Part shown: positions 34,719-43,770 of the stretch, piece after piece
Layout: each line of letters starts with the position of its first letter
Numbering within the stretch: the stretch's first letter is position 1
NCBI GenBank assembly: GCA_018608405.1
Contig: JABAZP010000008.1
Location: 64,886-128,885 of the forward strand
Length of the DNA: 64,000 bases
Direction of reading: 5' to 3'
DNA from: Flavobacteriales bacterium
GTDB taxonomy: Bacteria > Bacteroidota > Bacteroidia > Flavobacteriales_E > Vicingaceae
The notes under the pieces: generated by a model
Database searches by the model: none
What the model was told of the DNA's origin: nothing
The model's input: only the letters and a program-made list of their open reading frames with translations
Position numbers and translations under genes: made by a program

Positions 34719-36281
34719 ATGAATAAATCTGCAGTTAATTATGCAAAAGGAGATTATGAAGCAGCTATACAGTTTGCATTTGAAGCCATAGAAATTTTCA
34801 AAAAAACAAGCAACCCAGACAAGTTAGGAATGGCCTACCTTCAGATGGGAAATATCTTTTTCTTCTTGGAAGACTATCACCAATCTTTGCAGTATTACGA
34901 ACTTTCATTTGAAGGATTTAAGAGAACGCAGAATGAAAACGGAAAATACAAAGCACTTTCCAATATTGGCTTGATAAACTTATTGTTAAAAAATTACCGC
35001 ATTAGTGTTTCTCAACAACTAAGGTCTACTAAATACTTTGAGGTAAACAATAGAGAGTTAGAAAAAGGCAATGCTTACTTGTTACTAGGAGAAGGTTATT
35101 GGAAGTTGGGTAAAAATGATAGTGCAAATTATTACAACAATTTGAGCATTGAGTCTAACCTTCTAACAAAACACACAACTGGTGTAGGACAAGCGTATTT
35201 AACTAAATCAAGAATACTTTTAGACGAAAACAATCTATCGGGAGCCTTAGCGGCAGGTAAACGTTCATTTAGAATTGCGGACTCTATTCGACAGTATGAA
35301 AGCATAAAAGATGCGGCAGAACAATTGGCTCTCACCTATGAATCACTAGGTCAAATTGATAGTAGTTATCGCTACCTGAAAATTTACAATAAGCTACAAG
35401 ATAGTTTAGACCTTAACTTCAAATTTTTAGAAAACTATGCAATGAAACATCAGCTTCAAGTAGAAGAGGCACAGCTGGAGTTGCAACTAGCAAAAGAAAG
35501 AACCCAAATCCAGGAACAAGTTAACATTAGAAGGCAAAAGCAATTGATAATTGCAATCGTTGTTGCGATCATCTCTCTTCTTCTTCTGGTTTTAGCAATC
35601 ATTATGTTATACCGAAATAAAATATTGTCCAAACAGCTAACTGAAAAAAAGAATCAGTTAAAGTCTGAACTAGAGACAAAGGAATCATTACTGAAAGAAA
35701 TACACCACCGTGTAAAAAATAACCTTCAAGTTGTTTCCAGCATGCTAAGCTTGCAAACACAGTACATTTCCGATAATAGAGTTCAAAAGGTAATTGATGA
35801 CTGTAAGAGTAGAATTAACTCCATGTCACTAATTCACGAAAGTTTGTACAAAAAAACGGATGGTCTTGAATCACCTTTTAGCGAATATATTGAGACGCTA
35901 ATTCCCCAATTAATTGAAGTTTATAAAGTTGACAAGTCGAAAATTAAAGCCAATATGAATTTAGAAGAGATTCATCTCAATTTAGACGAATCAATTCCAT
36001 GTGGTTTGCTGATCAATGAAATCGTTTCAAACTCCTTGAAGCATGCTTTTTCAAATGGCACGAATGGACAAATTGACGTTCTGCTAGCTAAGAGAGATGG
36101 TATTATACATTTACAAATTACTGATAATGGTTCAGAGTTTAATGAGCAAACTGGTGTTGCAAAAAAAGAATCTTTCGGTTTCCTGTTAATTGAAACTCTG
36201 GTAAAACAGCTAGAAGCAGAAATGAAATGTATTAATGAGAATGGTGTGAAATACGACATCAAATGGAAGTCTATTTCGTAA
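34719..36281 (+). CDS. TPR sensor histidine kinase, N-terminus lost
   Basis: The surviving 520-residue frame. It holds TPR repeats (about 1-230), one membrane helix (about 278-300), a coiled coil and a HisKA_2 kinase core: phospho-His in [20 protein letters not shown], the ATP-site N box [18 protein letters not shown] and [10 protein letters not shown]. Such Bacteroidota kinases normally have a signal peptide and periplasmic TPRs; here those are cut off by lesions at 34363 and about 34446-34450. Starting at ATG 34719 would leave the TPR part without an export signal. No response regulator is adjacent. Confidence 0.8.
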   Translation: MNKSAVNYAKGDYEAAIQFAFEAIEIFKKTSNPDKLGMAYLQMGNIFFFLEDYHQSLQYYELSFEGFKRTQNENGKYKALSNIGLINLLLKNYRISVSQQLRSTKYFEVNNRELEKGNAYLLLGEGYWKLGKNDSANYYNNLSIESNLLTKHTTGVGQAYLTKSRILLDENNLSGALAAGKRSFRIADSIRQYESIKDAAEQLALTYESLGQIDSSYRYLKIYNKLQDSLDLNFKFLENYAMKHQLQVEEAQLELQLAKERTQIQEQVNIRRQKQLIIAIVVAIISLLLLVLAIIMLYRNKILSKQLTEKKNQLKSELETKESLLKEIHHRVKNNLQVVSSMLSLQTQYISDNRVQKVIDDCKSRINSMSLIHESLYKKTDGLESPFSEYIETLIPQLIEVYKVDKSKIKANMNLEEIHLNLDESIPCGLLINEIVSNSLKHAFSNGTNGQIDVLLAKRDGIIHLQITDNGSEFNEQTGVAKKESFGFLLIETLVKQLEAEMKCINENGVKYDIKWKSIS

Positions 36282-36290
36282 TATTATACC

Positions 36291-38024
36291 ATGAAATGGG
36301 ATAAAAGTATACTTTACTCTCTTGCAATTACAGTACTCGCTTGCACCATTTACTTTTCGGGTATAAACAATTCTTTTACTTACTTAGATGACCATGTACA
36401 GGTGGTTGAAAACCCCTATATAAAATCACTTGACGCTAATGCCATAAAGGGAATTTTCTCCACTTTTTTTGTTGGAATGTATCAACCGGTCACTATCGTT
36501 TTTTATGCAGTAACACAGTCCTTGTTTGGCTTAAATTCAACCGCTTTCCACTCGCTATCATTATTGATTCATATTATCAATGGTTTGCTTGTTTTCAAAT
36601 TAACCCACCACTTTTTAAAAGCTAAACAACTTAGTTTTTTATTGGCGCTTGTATTTTTAGTTCACCCCATGCAAGTAGAGTCGGTTGCTTGGATTTCAGC
36701 TTTTAGTAATTTATTATTTAGCTTCTTTTTTCTTACTGCATTTTGGAGTTACTTGAACTACCGGGCTACAAAAAATATTAAATATATTGTACTTTGTTTT
36801 ATACTCTTCGCACTATCCTGTGGCTCAAAGTCGGCTGCAGTTGTTTTTCCAATAATTCTAATTGCTTTCGATTACTACTTTTTAAACAAGATTGACATCA
36901 AATTACTGCTTCAGAAAATTCCATTTATAGCCGTTTCTATAATCTTCGGAGTAGTGACTATTCTGGGACGAGAAACGGCAGGTCATCTATCTGATCTAAC
37001 CGGAACGTTTAGTACGTTGGACAGAATATTTTTAGTGATCTATTCCTTCCTTTTTTATCCTGTTAAATTCATACTCCCCTATCATCTTTCGGCTTTTTAC
37101 CCTTATCCCGAATTAAGTGATGGAGCACTTCCTCTTATTCATTATTTTAGCCCTGTGCTGATTATTGGATTAGTAGTTGCACTCATAAGCTTTAGAAAAA
37201 ACAAGTTGTTACTTTTTGGTTCAGCTTGGTTTGTCATCACTATTGCGCTCGTGCTTCAATTTGTACCCTTTGGCAACCAAATTACAGCCGACAGGTACAT
37301 TTATCTACCCTTATTTGGATTACTACTCATTCTTGGGTTTTTTGTCCAAAAACTTAAAAGTTCCAAGCTCACCCTATTACTCAGCATCCCTCTAATTACT
37401 TTAAGTTTCCTCTCTTTTCAAAGGGTACAAATTTGGGAGAATGATGAAACCTTATGGACCTCTGTTATTGAAACCCACCCCAATGTTTCCCAAGCATATA
37501 ACAACCTTGGTTCTTTTGCTTTAAAAGGAAACAAGGGTAACGAAGCGTTCAACTATTTTAATCAAGCAATTGAGATTCAGCCCAACTATGCCGACGCATA
37601 CTCTAACCGAGGAAATCTCTATGCTCAAGCTGGAAACTCGGAAGCAGCAATGAAGGACTTTAACAAAGCCATTCAACTGAAACCACACGCTGACGCTTAT
37701 TTTAACCGCGCAAATGAATACTCAAAGCTAAATCGGTTAAACCAAGCCATCTCTGATTACACCAAGAGCATTGAGCTAGAACCGAGAGTTGATTCTTACA
37801 CGAATAGGGCATTCACATATTTGAAGTTAAAAAATATAATCTTAGCGAAACAAGATCTAAAAACAGCTCAAAAACTAAATCCAAATTATGGAAGAGCCTA
37901 TTTTTTAGAAGGTATAGTAGAACAAAATCTAGGAAATAGACAGGCAGCTTGCGCCGCATTCTTGAAAGCAGCTAACTTGGGAGATAAAAGCGCACAACAA
38001 GCCTACTCGCAAACTTGTCGTTAA
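36291..38024 (+). CDS. TMTC-like membrane protein with TPR repeats
   Basis: A 577-residue protein. About ten membrane helices fill residues 8-375, with the early YLDDHVQVVENPYI loop typical of PMT/TMTC-type glycosyltransferases, including acidic DD likely at the catalytic site. Residues about 395-570 are four to five TPR repeats. Eukaryotic relatives O-mannosylate proteins; the bacterial substrate is unknown. It starts 9 bases after the kinase gene and overlaps the convergent prmC by 4 bases. Confidence 0.82.
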   Translation: MKWDKSILYSLAITVLACTIYFSGINNSFTYLDDHVQVVENPYIKSLDANAIKGIFSTFFVGMYQPVTIVFYAVTQSLFGLNSTAFHSLSLLIHIINGLLVFKLTHHFLKAKQLSFLLALVFLVHPMQVESVAWISAFSNLLFSFFFLTAFWSYLNYRATKNIKYIVLCFILFALSCGSKSAAVVFPIILIAFDYYFLNKIDIKLLLQKIPFIAVSIIFGVVTILGRETAGHLSDLTGTFSTLDRIFLVIYSFLFYPVKFILPYHLSAFYPYPELSDGALPLIHYFSPVLIIGLVVALISFRKNKLLLFGSAWFVITIALVLQFVPFGNQITADRYIYLPLFGLLLILGFFVQKLKSSKLTLLLSIPLITLSFLSFQRVQIWENDETLWTSVIETHPNVSQAYNNLGSFALKGNKGNEAFNYFNQAIEIQPNYADAYSNRGNLYAQAGNSEAAMKDFNKAIQLKPHADAYFNRANEYSKLNRLNQAISDYTKSIELEPRVDSYTNRAFTYLKLKNIILAKQDLKTAQKLNPNYGRAYFLEGIVEQNLGNRQAACAAFLKAANLGDKSAQQAYSQTCR

Positions 38025-38863
38025 GCTAAAACTGCACGAATCATGCGATTCCGGCCGTAAATATCTTCTTTTAATTCAACCTGCTCAAAGCCTCCACCTT
38101 CTAAAATTGCCACGCATTCAGGCCCCAAGTCTTCATGAATTTCCCAGTAAAGAATTCCTTTTGGCTTTATCATTTTTGGTGCAATTTCAACCATCCGTAT
38201 GTAAAATAATAAGGGATCATCACTTTCAGGTGCCAATGCAATAACGGGCTCGTATTCGATTACATTTTTATCCAGGGCCTCCAACTCCTCCCTTTTCACA
38301 TAAGGTGGATTACTCACAACAATATCATACAGCTCTTTTGGAACTTGTGTTAAAATATCATGAACCTCAACTTCAATTTTTGCCTTCAATAATTCAGCAT
38401 TTTTTATTGCTGTTTTGGTAGCACTTTGAGAAACTTCTGTTGCATCAACTTTCGAAAATTTACCTTCTAAAAAGAGCGTAATGGGAATACAGCCACTCCC
38501 AGTTCCAATATCCAAAATGGTCTTTCCTTCGGTTTCTTCTCGCTCCAAAATCCATTGCACTAACTCTTCCGTCTCTGACCTTGGAACCAATACACTTTCG
38601 TCAACATAAAACTCTCTGCCATAAAAAACACTTTGATTGATGATGTAATCAATGGGTTTGTGGCCTTTTAACTCTACAATGGCTTGATTTAACTTATTCA
38701 GCACTTCTGGCTTAATATCCTCTACTGAATTCAAGACAACTTGCGCTCTGCCATAACCTAGATAGAAGTCGTATAAAATTGCAAGGTGATTATTTAGCTC
38801 ATTTTCATTAAACTGATCTTTAAACTCTTTCTTAAAACGCTTTGAAAAGTCGGCTAATGTCAT
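38021..38863 (-). CDS. prmC: Release factor glutamine methyltransferase PrmC
   Basis: A 280-residue SAM methyltransferase that N5-methylates the GGQ glutamine of release factors. An N-terminal helical domain is followed by the SAM motif ILDIGTGSGCIPI (about 116-128) and the catalytic NPPY at 185-188. Length is typical. It is divergent from ribD. Confidence 0.95.
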   Translation of the reverse strand: MTLADFSKRFKKEFKDQFNENELNNHLAILYDFYLGYGRAQVVLNSVEDIKPEVLNKLNQAIVELKGHKPIDYIINQSVFYGREFYVDESVLVPRSETEELVQWILEREETEGKTILDIGTGSGCIPITLFLEGKFSKVDATEVSQSATKTAIKNAELLKAKIEVEVHDILTQVPKELYDIVVSNPPYVKREELEALDKNVIEYEPVIALAPESDDPLLFYIRMVEIAPKMIKPKGILYWEIHEDLGPECVAILEGGGFEQVELKEDIYGRNRMIRAVLA

Positions 38864-38886
38864 TGGTTTACTGAACTAAAAGTGAG

Positions 38887-38916
38887 TTGCCGAAGTTAGT
38901 ATTTTATCTACTTTTG
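38887..38916 (+). promoter_or_regulatory. Promoter of ribD operon
   Basis: TTG (38887-38889), a 19-base spacer and TACTTTTG (38909-38916) give a full Bacteroidota promoter. It ends five bases before the GTG start of ribD, so transcription should start at or beside the start codon. Confidence 0.7.
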
Positions 38917-38921
38917 GAATC

Positions 38922-39956
38922 GTGACTTCGAAAGACGAAATATTCATGAACAGAGCCCTTCAGCTTGCAGCTTTAGGTAAATTTAATGCAGCACCAAACC
39001 CCATGGTTGGGGCTGTAGTGGTTCATGAGGGCAAAATAATTGGAGAAGGTTATCATAGAACTTGTGGAGAAGCTCACGCTGAAGTGAACGCGATTCAATC
39101 AGTTTCAAACCAATCCTTGTTACCAGAGTCAACGATGTACGTCACATTAGAACCGTGCACACATTTTGGAAAGACACCTCCTTGTGCTGACTTAATTGTT
39201 CAGCACAACTTTAAAAGAGTTGTCATCTGCAACCTTGATCCTTTTGAAAAGGTTGCGGGAAATGGAATTAAAAAATTACAAGCTGCAGGAATTGAAGTTG
39301 AATCCCGATGTTTAGAAGAAAAAGGAAGGTATTTAAACCGTCGATTTTTTTGTTTTCACGAGAAAAAAAGGCCGTACATTATTTTAAAATGGGCCGAAAG
39401 TGCAGACCGGTTTATTGGGAAAATGAATGAACAAGTTTGGCTAACAGGTGCCCTTTCAAAACAACTTGTTCATCTTTGGAGAGCAGAAGAGTCTGCCATA
39501 TTAGTAGGAAAAAACACTGCAGTTATTGACAACCCTGAATTGACGGTTCGTGAGGTAGCCGGCAAAAATCCAACGCGTTTTTTAGTCGATAAGAACCTTG
39601 AAGTACCGAAGAACTCAAAAATCTATAGCAACGAGTCCAATACGGTTGTTTTAAACTCAATTGAAACCAAACAGGAAAAAAACATTGAATACATCAAAGT
39701 AAACTTTGATCGTAATTTGCCTACTCAAGTTGGTAAAATTTGCTATAACAAAGAGGTAACCTCCATTATAATTGAAGGAGGAGCAAAAATGTTACAGCAA
39801 TTTATCGACTCCAACCTTTGGGATGAAGCGAGAGTATTTAAAACAAGGAAAACACTCGAAAAGGGAGTTAACAGCCCAATACTAAAGGGAAACGTTGAGC
39901 ATAGTGAGAAACTTGAAAATGACGTGCTTCACGTTTTTAGTAATCCAAACGCATGA
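38922..39956 (+). CDS. ribD: Riboflavin biosynthesis deaminase-reductase RibD
   Basis: A 344-residue bifunctional enzyme of riboflavin synthesis. The deaminase half has the zinc site His52/Glu54 (HAEVNAI) and Cys79/Cys88 (PCTHFGKTPPC). The reductase half (about 150-344) acts on the ribosyl side chain. The start is GTG 38922: it keeps the DEIFMNRALQLA segment that aligns with E. coli RibD, which the later ATG 38946 would cut. The stop overlaps the EamA gene (ATGA). Confidence 0.94.
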   Translation: MTSKDEIFMNRALQLAALGKFNAAPNPMVGAVVVHEGKIIGEGYHRTCGEAHAEVNAIQSVSNQSLLPESTMYVTLEPCTHFGKTPPCADLIVQHNFKRVVICNLDPFEKVAGNGIKKLQAAGIEVESRCLEEKGRYLNRRFFCFHEKKRPYIILKWAESADRFIGKMNEQVWLTGALSKQLVHLWRAEESAILVGKNTAVIDNPELTVREVAGKNPTRFLVDKNLEVPKNSKIYSNESNTVVLNSIETKQEKNIEYIKVNFDRNLPTQVGKICYNKEVTSIIIEGGAKMLQQFIDSNLWDEARVFKTRKTLEKGVNSPILKGNVEHSEKLENDVLHVFSNPNA

Positions 39957-40825
39957 TATACTTAATCTTAAGCATTTTATGCTCTGCCGCTATCTTCATC
40001 ATTTTCAAGTCATTTGAACGGTTCAAGGTAAATACGTTTACTGCAATCGTAGTAAACTACTTTATTGCAGGTGTAACTGGATTTGCAACTTTAGGGGAAG
40101 CACCCTCATTTGAAAAAGTAACCACATCCCCTTGGTTCATAAACAGTCTAATTTTAGGCGTGGTATTCATCTCTCTGTTCAATATTATGGCCATAACTGC
40201 TCAGAAATACGGCGCTTCAGTAGCTTCTATAGCTAATAAGATGGCTCTAATTATTCCTGTTAGCTTTGCTATAATTTATTACAATGATGTAGTAAATGCA
40301 ACCAAAATAGCAGGAATTATATTGGCGTTAATTGGGGTTTACCTCTCTACACATAAGGAAAAAGTAGATGGTAAAAAATTCGACAAAAGACTTTTAGCAA
40401 TACCTCTTATACTGTTTTTAGGGTCGGGCTTTATAGACACCTTTCTAAAATACAACCAACAAGTCTATTTAAGTGCAACTACGTTCGACGCAAAATTATT
40501 TCCTGCAATGACTTTTTTAACGGCCTTTACCATAGGAATTGTTGGAATGAGCCTAGACAAGTCGAAAAGAGATTTTAGCAGAAATACTCTCTTGGGTGGA
40601 GTTATTTTAGGTGTTATAAATTATGGCTCTATCTTTTTTCTGATTTCAATTTTTAACCACACGGATTTAGAAAGTTCTGTTGTATTTCCAATTAACAACA
40701 TGGGAGTGGTTTTAACTACTGCCGTAGCTTCACTTCTAATTTTCAAAGAGCAGTTTTCAATGAAAAATAAAATAGGAATTCTAGTCTCCGTTGTAGCACT
40801 TTTACTCATAATCTTTTCTACATGA
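39953..40825 (+). CDS. EamA/DMT-family transporter
   Basis: A 290-residue membrane protein with about ten hydrophobic helices in two five-helix halves, the drug/metabolite transporter layout. Substrate unknown; translational coupling to ribD (ATGA overlap) may hint at a flavin or related metabolite, but this is positional only. It also overlaps the next gene by ATGA. Confidence 0.85.
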   Translation: MIYLILSILCSAAIFIIFKSFERFKVNTFTAIVVNYFIAGVTGFATLGEAPSFEKVTTSPWFINSLILGVVFISLFNIMAITAQKYGASVASIANKMALIIPVSFAIIYYNDVVNATKIAGIILALIGVYLSTHKEKVDGKKFDKRLLAIPLILFLGSGFIDTFLKYNQQVYLSATTFDAKLFPAMTFLTAFTIGIVGMSLDKSKRDFSRNTLLGGVILGVINYGSIFFLISIFNHTDLESSVVFPINNMGVVLTTAVASLLIFKEQFSMKNKIGILVSVVALLLIIFST

Positions 40826-41406
40826 ATACCTTTAAGACCATAAAAAAAACTTCCACTTCATTCTTTAAAGAAAAAGGAAGCAAGTTTTATGGCTATGCTT
40901 TCCCTATCAATTCAAAGGAAGACGTGAAGGAGTGTTTGGTAAAGATTCAAGAAGAACATCCGAAAGCTCGGCACATTTGCTCAGCGTTTTTAATCGGGGT
41001 TGGTGACCAGGAATATTACATTGCAAATGACGATGGGGAACCGGCTAATTCTGCAGGAGCTCCCATTTTAGGGCAAATTCGGTCTGCTGGGATCACTAAC
41101 ACCTACATTGCTGTTGTGCGATACTTTGGAGGTACAAAACTAGGTGTTGGCGGACTTATACAAGCCTACAAATTAGGAGCAGCGCTGGCCTTAAAAGAAA
41201 ATGAAATTGTAGAAGTCGAACCTCAAACTAGCCTTTCTTTTAAAATTGGATTCGAGTTAATGGGAACCGTTCTTCCAATAATTGATAAAAACAATTTGGA
41301 TGCAAAAATTGAAAACTTAACCGATGGCGTTCAAATTGGATTAACGTTTAATGAAAAAGATGAAAAGCAAATTAGAGGAATGTTTGACAGGTGGGTTAAC
41401 GTTTAG
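40822..41406 (+). CDS. YigZ/IMPACT family protein
   Basis: A 194-residue protein of the UPF0029/IMPACT family, with the conserved ANDDGEPANSAGAPIL and AVVRYFGGTKLGVGGLIQAY segments in the N-terminal domain and a small alpha/beta C-terminal domain. The bacterial role is unclear; eukaryotic relatives regulate translation through GCN1/GCN2. Third gene of the ribD cluster. Confidence 0.93.
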   Translation: MNTFKTIKKTSTSFFKEKGSKFYGYAFPINSKEDVKECLVKIQEEHPKARHICSAFLIGVGDQEYYIANDDGEPANSAGAPILGQIRSAGITNTYIAVVRYFGGTKLGVGGLIQAYKLGAALALKENEIVEVEPQTSLSFKIGFELMGTVLPIIDKNNLDAKIENLTDGVQIGLTFNEKDEKQIRGMFDRWVNV

Positions 41407-41408
41407 AA

Positions 41409-42848
41409 TTATTCCTTCTTCAAAACCTTCAACACATCGTTTTTATTCACCAAGCCAAATAGTAATGCTAATAAGCCAAAAAAGGCCATTATTACAATGG
41501 AATGAATTCTAAAATCTGAGAAATAAGAAACAGTATAGACAGATGCTGTAACTCCCATAGTCACAAGGGCAACTTGTTTCACAATAAAAGTCGTTTCGTA
41601 ATGCATTTTAAAAAGCTTTTTACAGATAATTATTTGAGCCAAAATAACGAAGAACTGAGTACCTAAGGTTGCAACAGCAGCGCCCCAAGCTCCGTAAATT
41701 GGAATTAAAATCCAATTTGTAACAAAATTTACTACCAAACCAATTAAAGAGATAATGTTTAGTTGCTTCAAACTCCCGTTTGCCGTTAGCAGAGTTCCAT
41801 ATATATACGTCAAGACAATTGCGATAAAAGAAACCATTAAAACCGCAAAAATTTCAGCAGACTCTCCGATGTGTTCCAAGTATAAAATTTCCATTAACTC
41901 TTCAGAATAGAGCAATGACACTACCGAAATGGATACTGCCGGAATGAACAATAAATTAAAAGAGGTTTGCACCAACTTGGCCACAGACTCCTTGTTTTTT
42001 AGCATTCTAGAAAAAATTGGTAACAGCAAACCGGCGAATAAATAGCCAAACATATTAAACCCTTCTAACAACCGGTAAGCTTGAGCATAGACTCCCGCTT
42101 GCACCCTACCATCTGGAAGTAACCGCTCTATCATTACTGAATCTAATCGGTAGTAAAAAGACATGAGCAACACGAGTAAGGCAAAAGGCAAGCTTTGTTT
42201 TAGGATTACTCGAAATAGCACAACATCTACCTTTATTTTGTAAAATTTCGCTTTCGCATACACTAAAACGAAAGCCACAATCGCGGTTGTGAAATACGCC
42301 CAAAACTGTGCATAAACGAACCACTCAATTTCAAAACGTCCTTCAAAGTAACCGCTCCACAATAAAATACTACACAGGCCAATCATAATAACCCGATCCA
42401 TTATGGAAAGGATACCTTCGGTTTTAAATAAATGCAACCCAGATATATTAGAGCGTAAGTATAGCACCATAGAAGCCATTATTTGATTGATTCCCAACAC
42501 AAAAAGCAACCAAAAGGCTCGCCCCTCGTAGCCAAAAGCCAGTCCAAACAAGAGGGTTATGACAAGATAAATACCACCTAAAATAAGTTTGACATTAAAT
42601 ATTCCTGAAAAGTAGCGCCGTAGCATGTGCGAATGCTGTGCAATGTTTCGATTGTTGTAATTGGTAATCCCAAAGTCGAGGATGATATTCAACAGTATAG
42701 CGAAAGAAAAAATTGGTGCATAAAGGCCATATTCTTCTGCTCCAACTCTATTTTGAACAGCAACATCAATTCCTAAAATCCAAAATGGCTTCACCAGAAG
42801 GTTTAGAAAAAGAATGAAAATAAGGTTATTAATAAATTTGCGTTGCAT
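41409..42848 (-). CDS. Oligosaccharide flippase (Wzx-type)
   Basis: A 479-residue MATE-like membrane protein with about 12-14 helices, of the polysaccharide transporter family that flips lipid-linked sugars. The frame is open to 42998, but ATG 42848 is chosen because it begins the first membrane segment (MQRKFINNLIFILF) and avoids overlap with the divergent methyltransferase. The neighbouring methyltransferase and glycosyltransferase support a glycan role. Confidence 0.9.
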   Translation of the reverse strand: MQRKFINNLIFILFLNLLVKPFWILGIDVAVQNRVGAEEYGLYAPIFSFAILLNIILDFGITNYNNRNIAQHSHMLRRYFSGIFNVKLILGGIYLVITLLFGLAFGYEGRAFWLLFVLGINQIMASMVLYLRSNISGLHLFKTEGILSIMDRVIMIGLCSILLWSGYFEGRFEIEWFVYAQFWAYFTTAIVAFVLVYAKAKFYKIKVDVVLFRVILKQSLPFALLVLLMSFYYRLDSVMIERLLPDGRVQAGVYAQAYRLLEGFNMFGYLFAGLLLPIFSRMLKNKESVAKLVQTSFNLLFIPAVSISVVSLLYSEELMEILYLEHIGESAEIFAVLMVSFIAIVLTYIYGTLLTANGSLKQLNIISLIGLVVNFVTNWILIPIYGAWGAAVATLGTQFFVILAQIIICKKLFKMHYETTFIVKQVALVTMGVTASVYTVSYFSDFRIHSIVIMAFFGLLALLFGLVNKNDVLKVLKKE

Positions 42849-42895
42849 GAAATATCGAAAAACGTAGCGAAAACAAAGTAAAGCAATCCAATTCG

Positions 42896-42924
42896 TTTGA
42901 TTCCAATAGAGGAACGTATATTTG
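42896..42924 (+). promoter_or_regulatory. Promoter of methyltransferase-glycosyltransferase-rnhB genes
   Basis: TTTG (42896-42899), a 17-base spacer and TATATTTG (42917-42924) match the Bacteroidota consensus, giving a start near 42929, 14 bases before the ATG at 42943. Confidence 0.65.
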
Positions 42925-42942
42925 CGACCCTTATTTTGAAGC

Positions 42943-43761
42943 ATGAAGATGACGGTTGAGCAGTTTTTTGACCTTTTTGTTGAAGAGTTAAAAAACAACG
43001 AAGACTTACAGTATTATTACAAGTATCTTGAAAACCCCGCGAAGTTCGAATTTCGCAAGGCATATTTCTGTCAGCGCTTGCAATACACTGCAGACAACAT
43101 AACCGACCCAACTTTACGAATTTGGGACTGTGGCTGCGGCTTCGGGACAACTGCTATTTTTCTTTCTATAAATGGTATTGCCTCTCACGGGACAACGTTA
43201 GAGCATTACATTCATCAAATTCCAAAACGGTTAAAGTATTGGGGTCAATTTGGCGATGTAAGTAAGTTCACTTATTCTTACGAAAATATATTTGACCATA
43301 AGTTTGAAGCAAATAGCTACGATTTAATCATCATCCAAGATACGCTGCACCATTTGGAGCCTCTAAACGAAGCGCTTCAAATTTTACACCATGTACTTAG
43401 TCCAAAAGGACGACTATTGATCATTGAAGAGAATGGAAACAATGTTATCCAAAATCTAAAATTGTACAAACAAAGAGGTAACAAGAGAATCATTGAAATA
43501 TATGATGAAAGCCTGAAGAAAAATATTTTACTGGGTAACGAAAACATCAGAAGTCTAGCTACCTGGCAAGAAGAATTTCAAAAAGAAGGATTCAGTATTG
43601 AGCAAGATACAGTTCAATACATTCGGTATTACTTGCCTTTTGCTTTTCCCAATAAGAAAGCCAAAGAAAGAGTTGAAAAAGAACAACTGATTTGGAAGAA
43701 GAATAAATTCTTAAAAGAGTATTTCTTCTTTGGCATCAATTACATGGTAGAAAAAGTATAA
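42943..43761 (+). CDS. SAM-dependent methyltransferase
   Basis: A 272-residue class I methyltransferase. The SAM-binding region reads IWDCGCGFGTTAIFLS (about 63-78), with later IIQDTLHHLEP and GRLLIIEENG. The target may be a sugar or lipid, given the flippase and glycosyltransferase on either side, but no residue shows this. It is followed 9 bases later by the glycosyltransferase. Confidence 0.88.
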   Translation: MKMTVEQFFDLFVEELKNNEDLQYYYKYLENPAKFEFRKAYFCQRLQYTADNITDPTLRIWDCGCGFGTTAIFLSINGIASHGTTLEHYIHQIPKRLKYWGQFGDVSKFTYSYENIFDHKFEANSYDLIIIQDTLHHLEPLNEALQILHHVLSPKGRLLIIEENGNNVIQNLKLYKQRGNKRIIEIYDESLKKNILLGNENIRSLATWQEEFQKEGFSIEQDTVQYIRYYLPFAFPNKKAKERVEKEQLIWKKNKFLKEYFFFGINYMVEKV

Positions 43762-43770
43762 CTTCATTGC

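Noticed and set aside
42849-42998. 50-residue N-terminal extension of the flippase
   Set aside because: It overlaps the divergent methyltransferase start and its promoter; ATG 42848 begins the first membrane helix.
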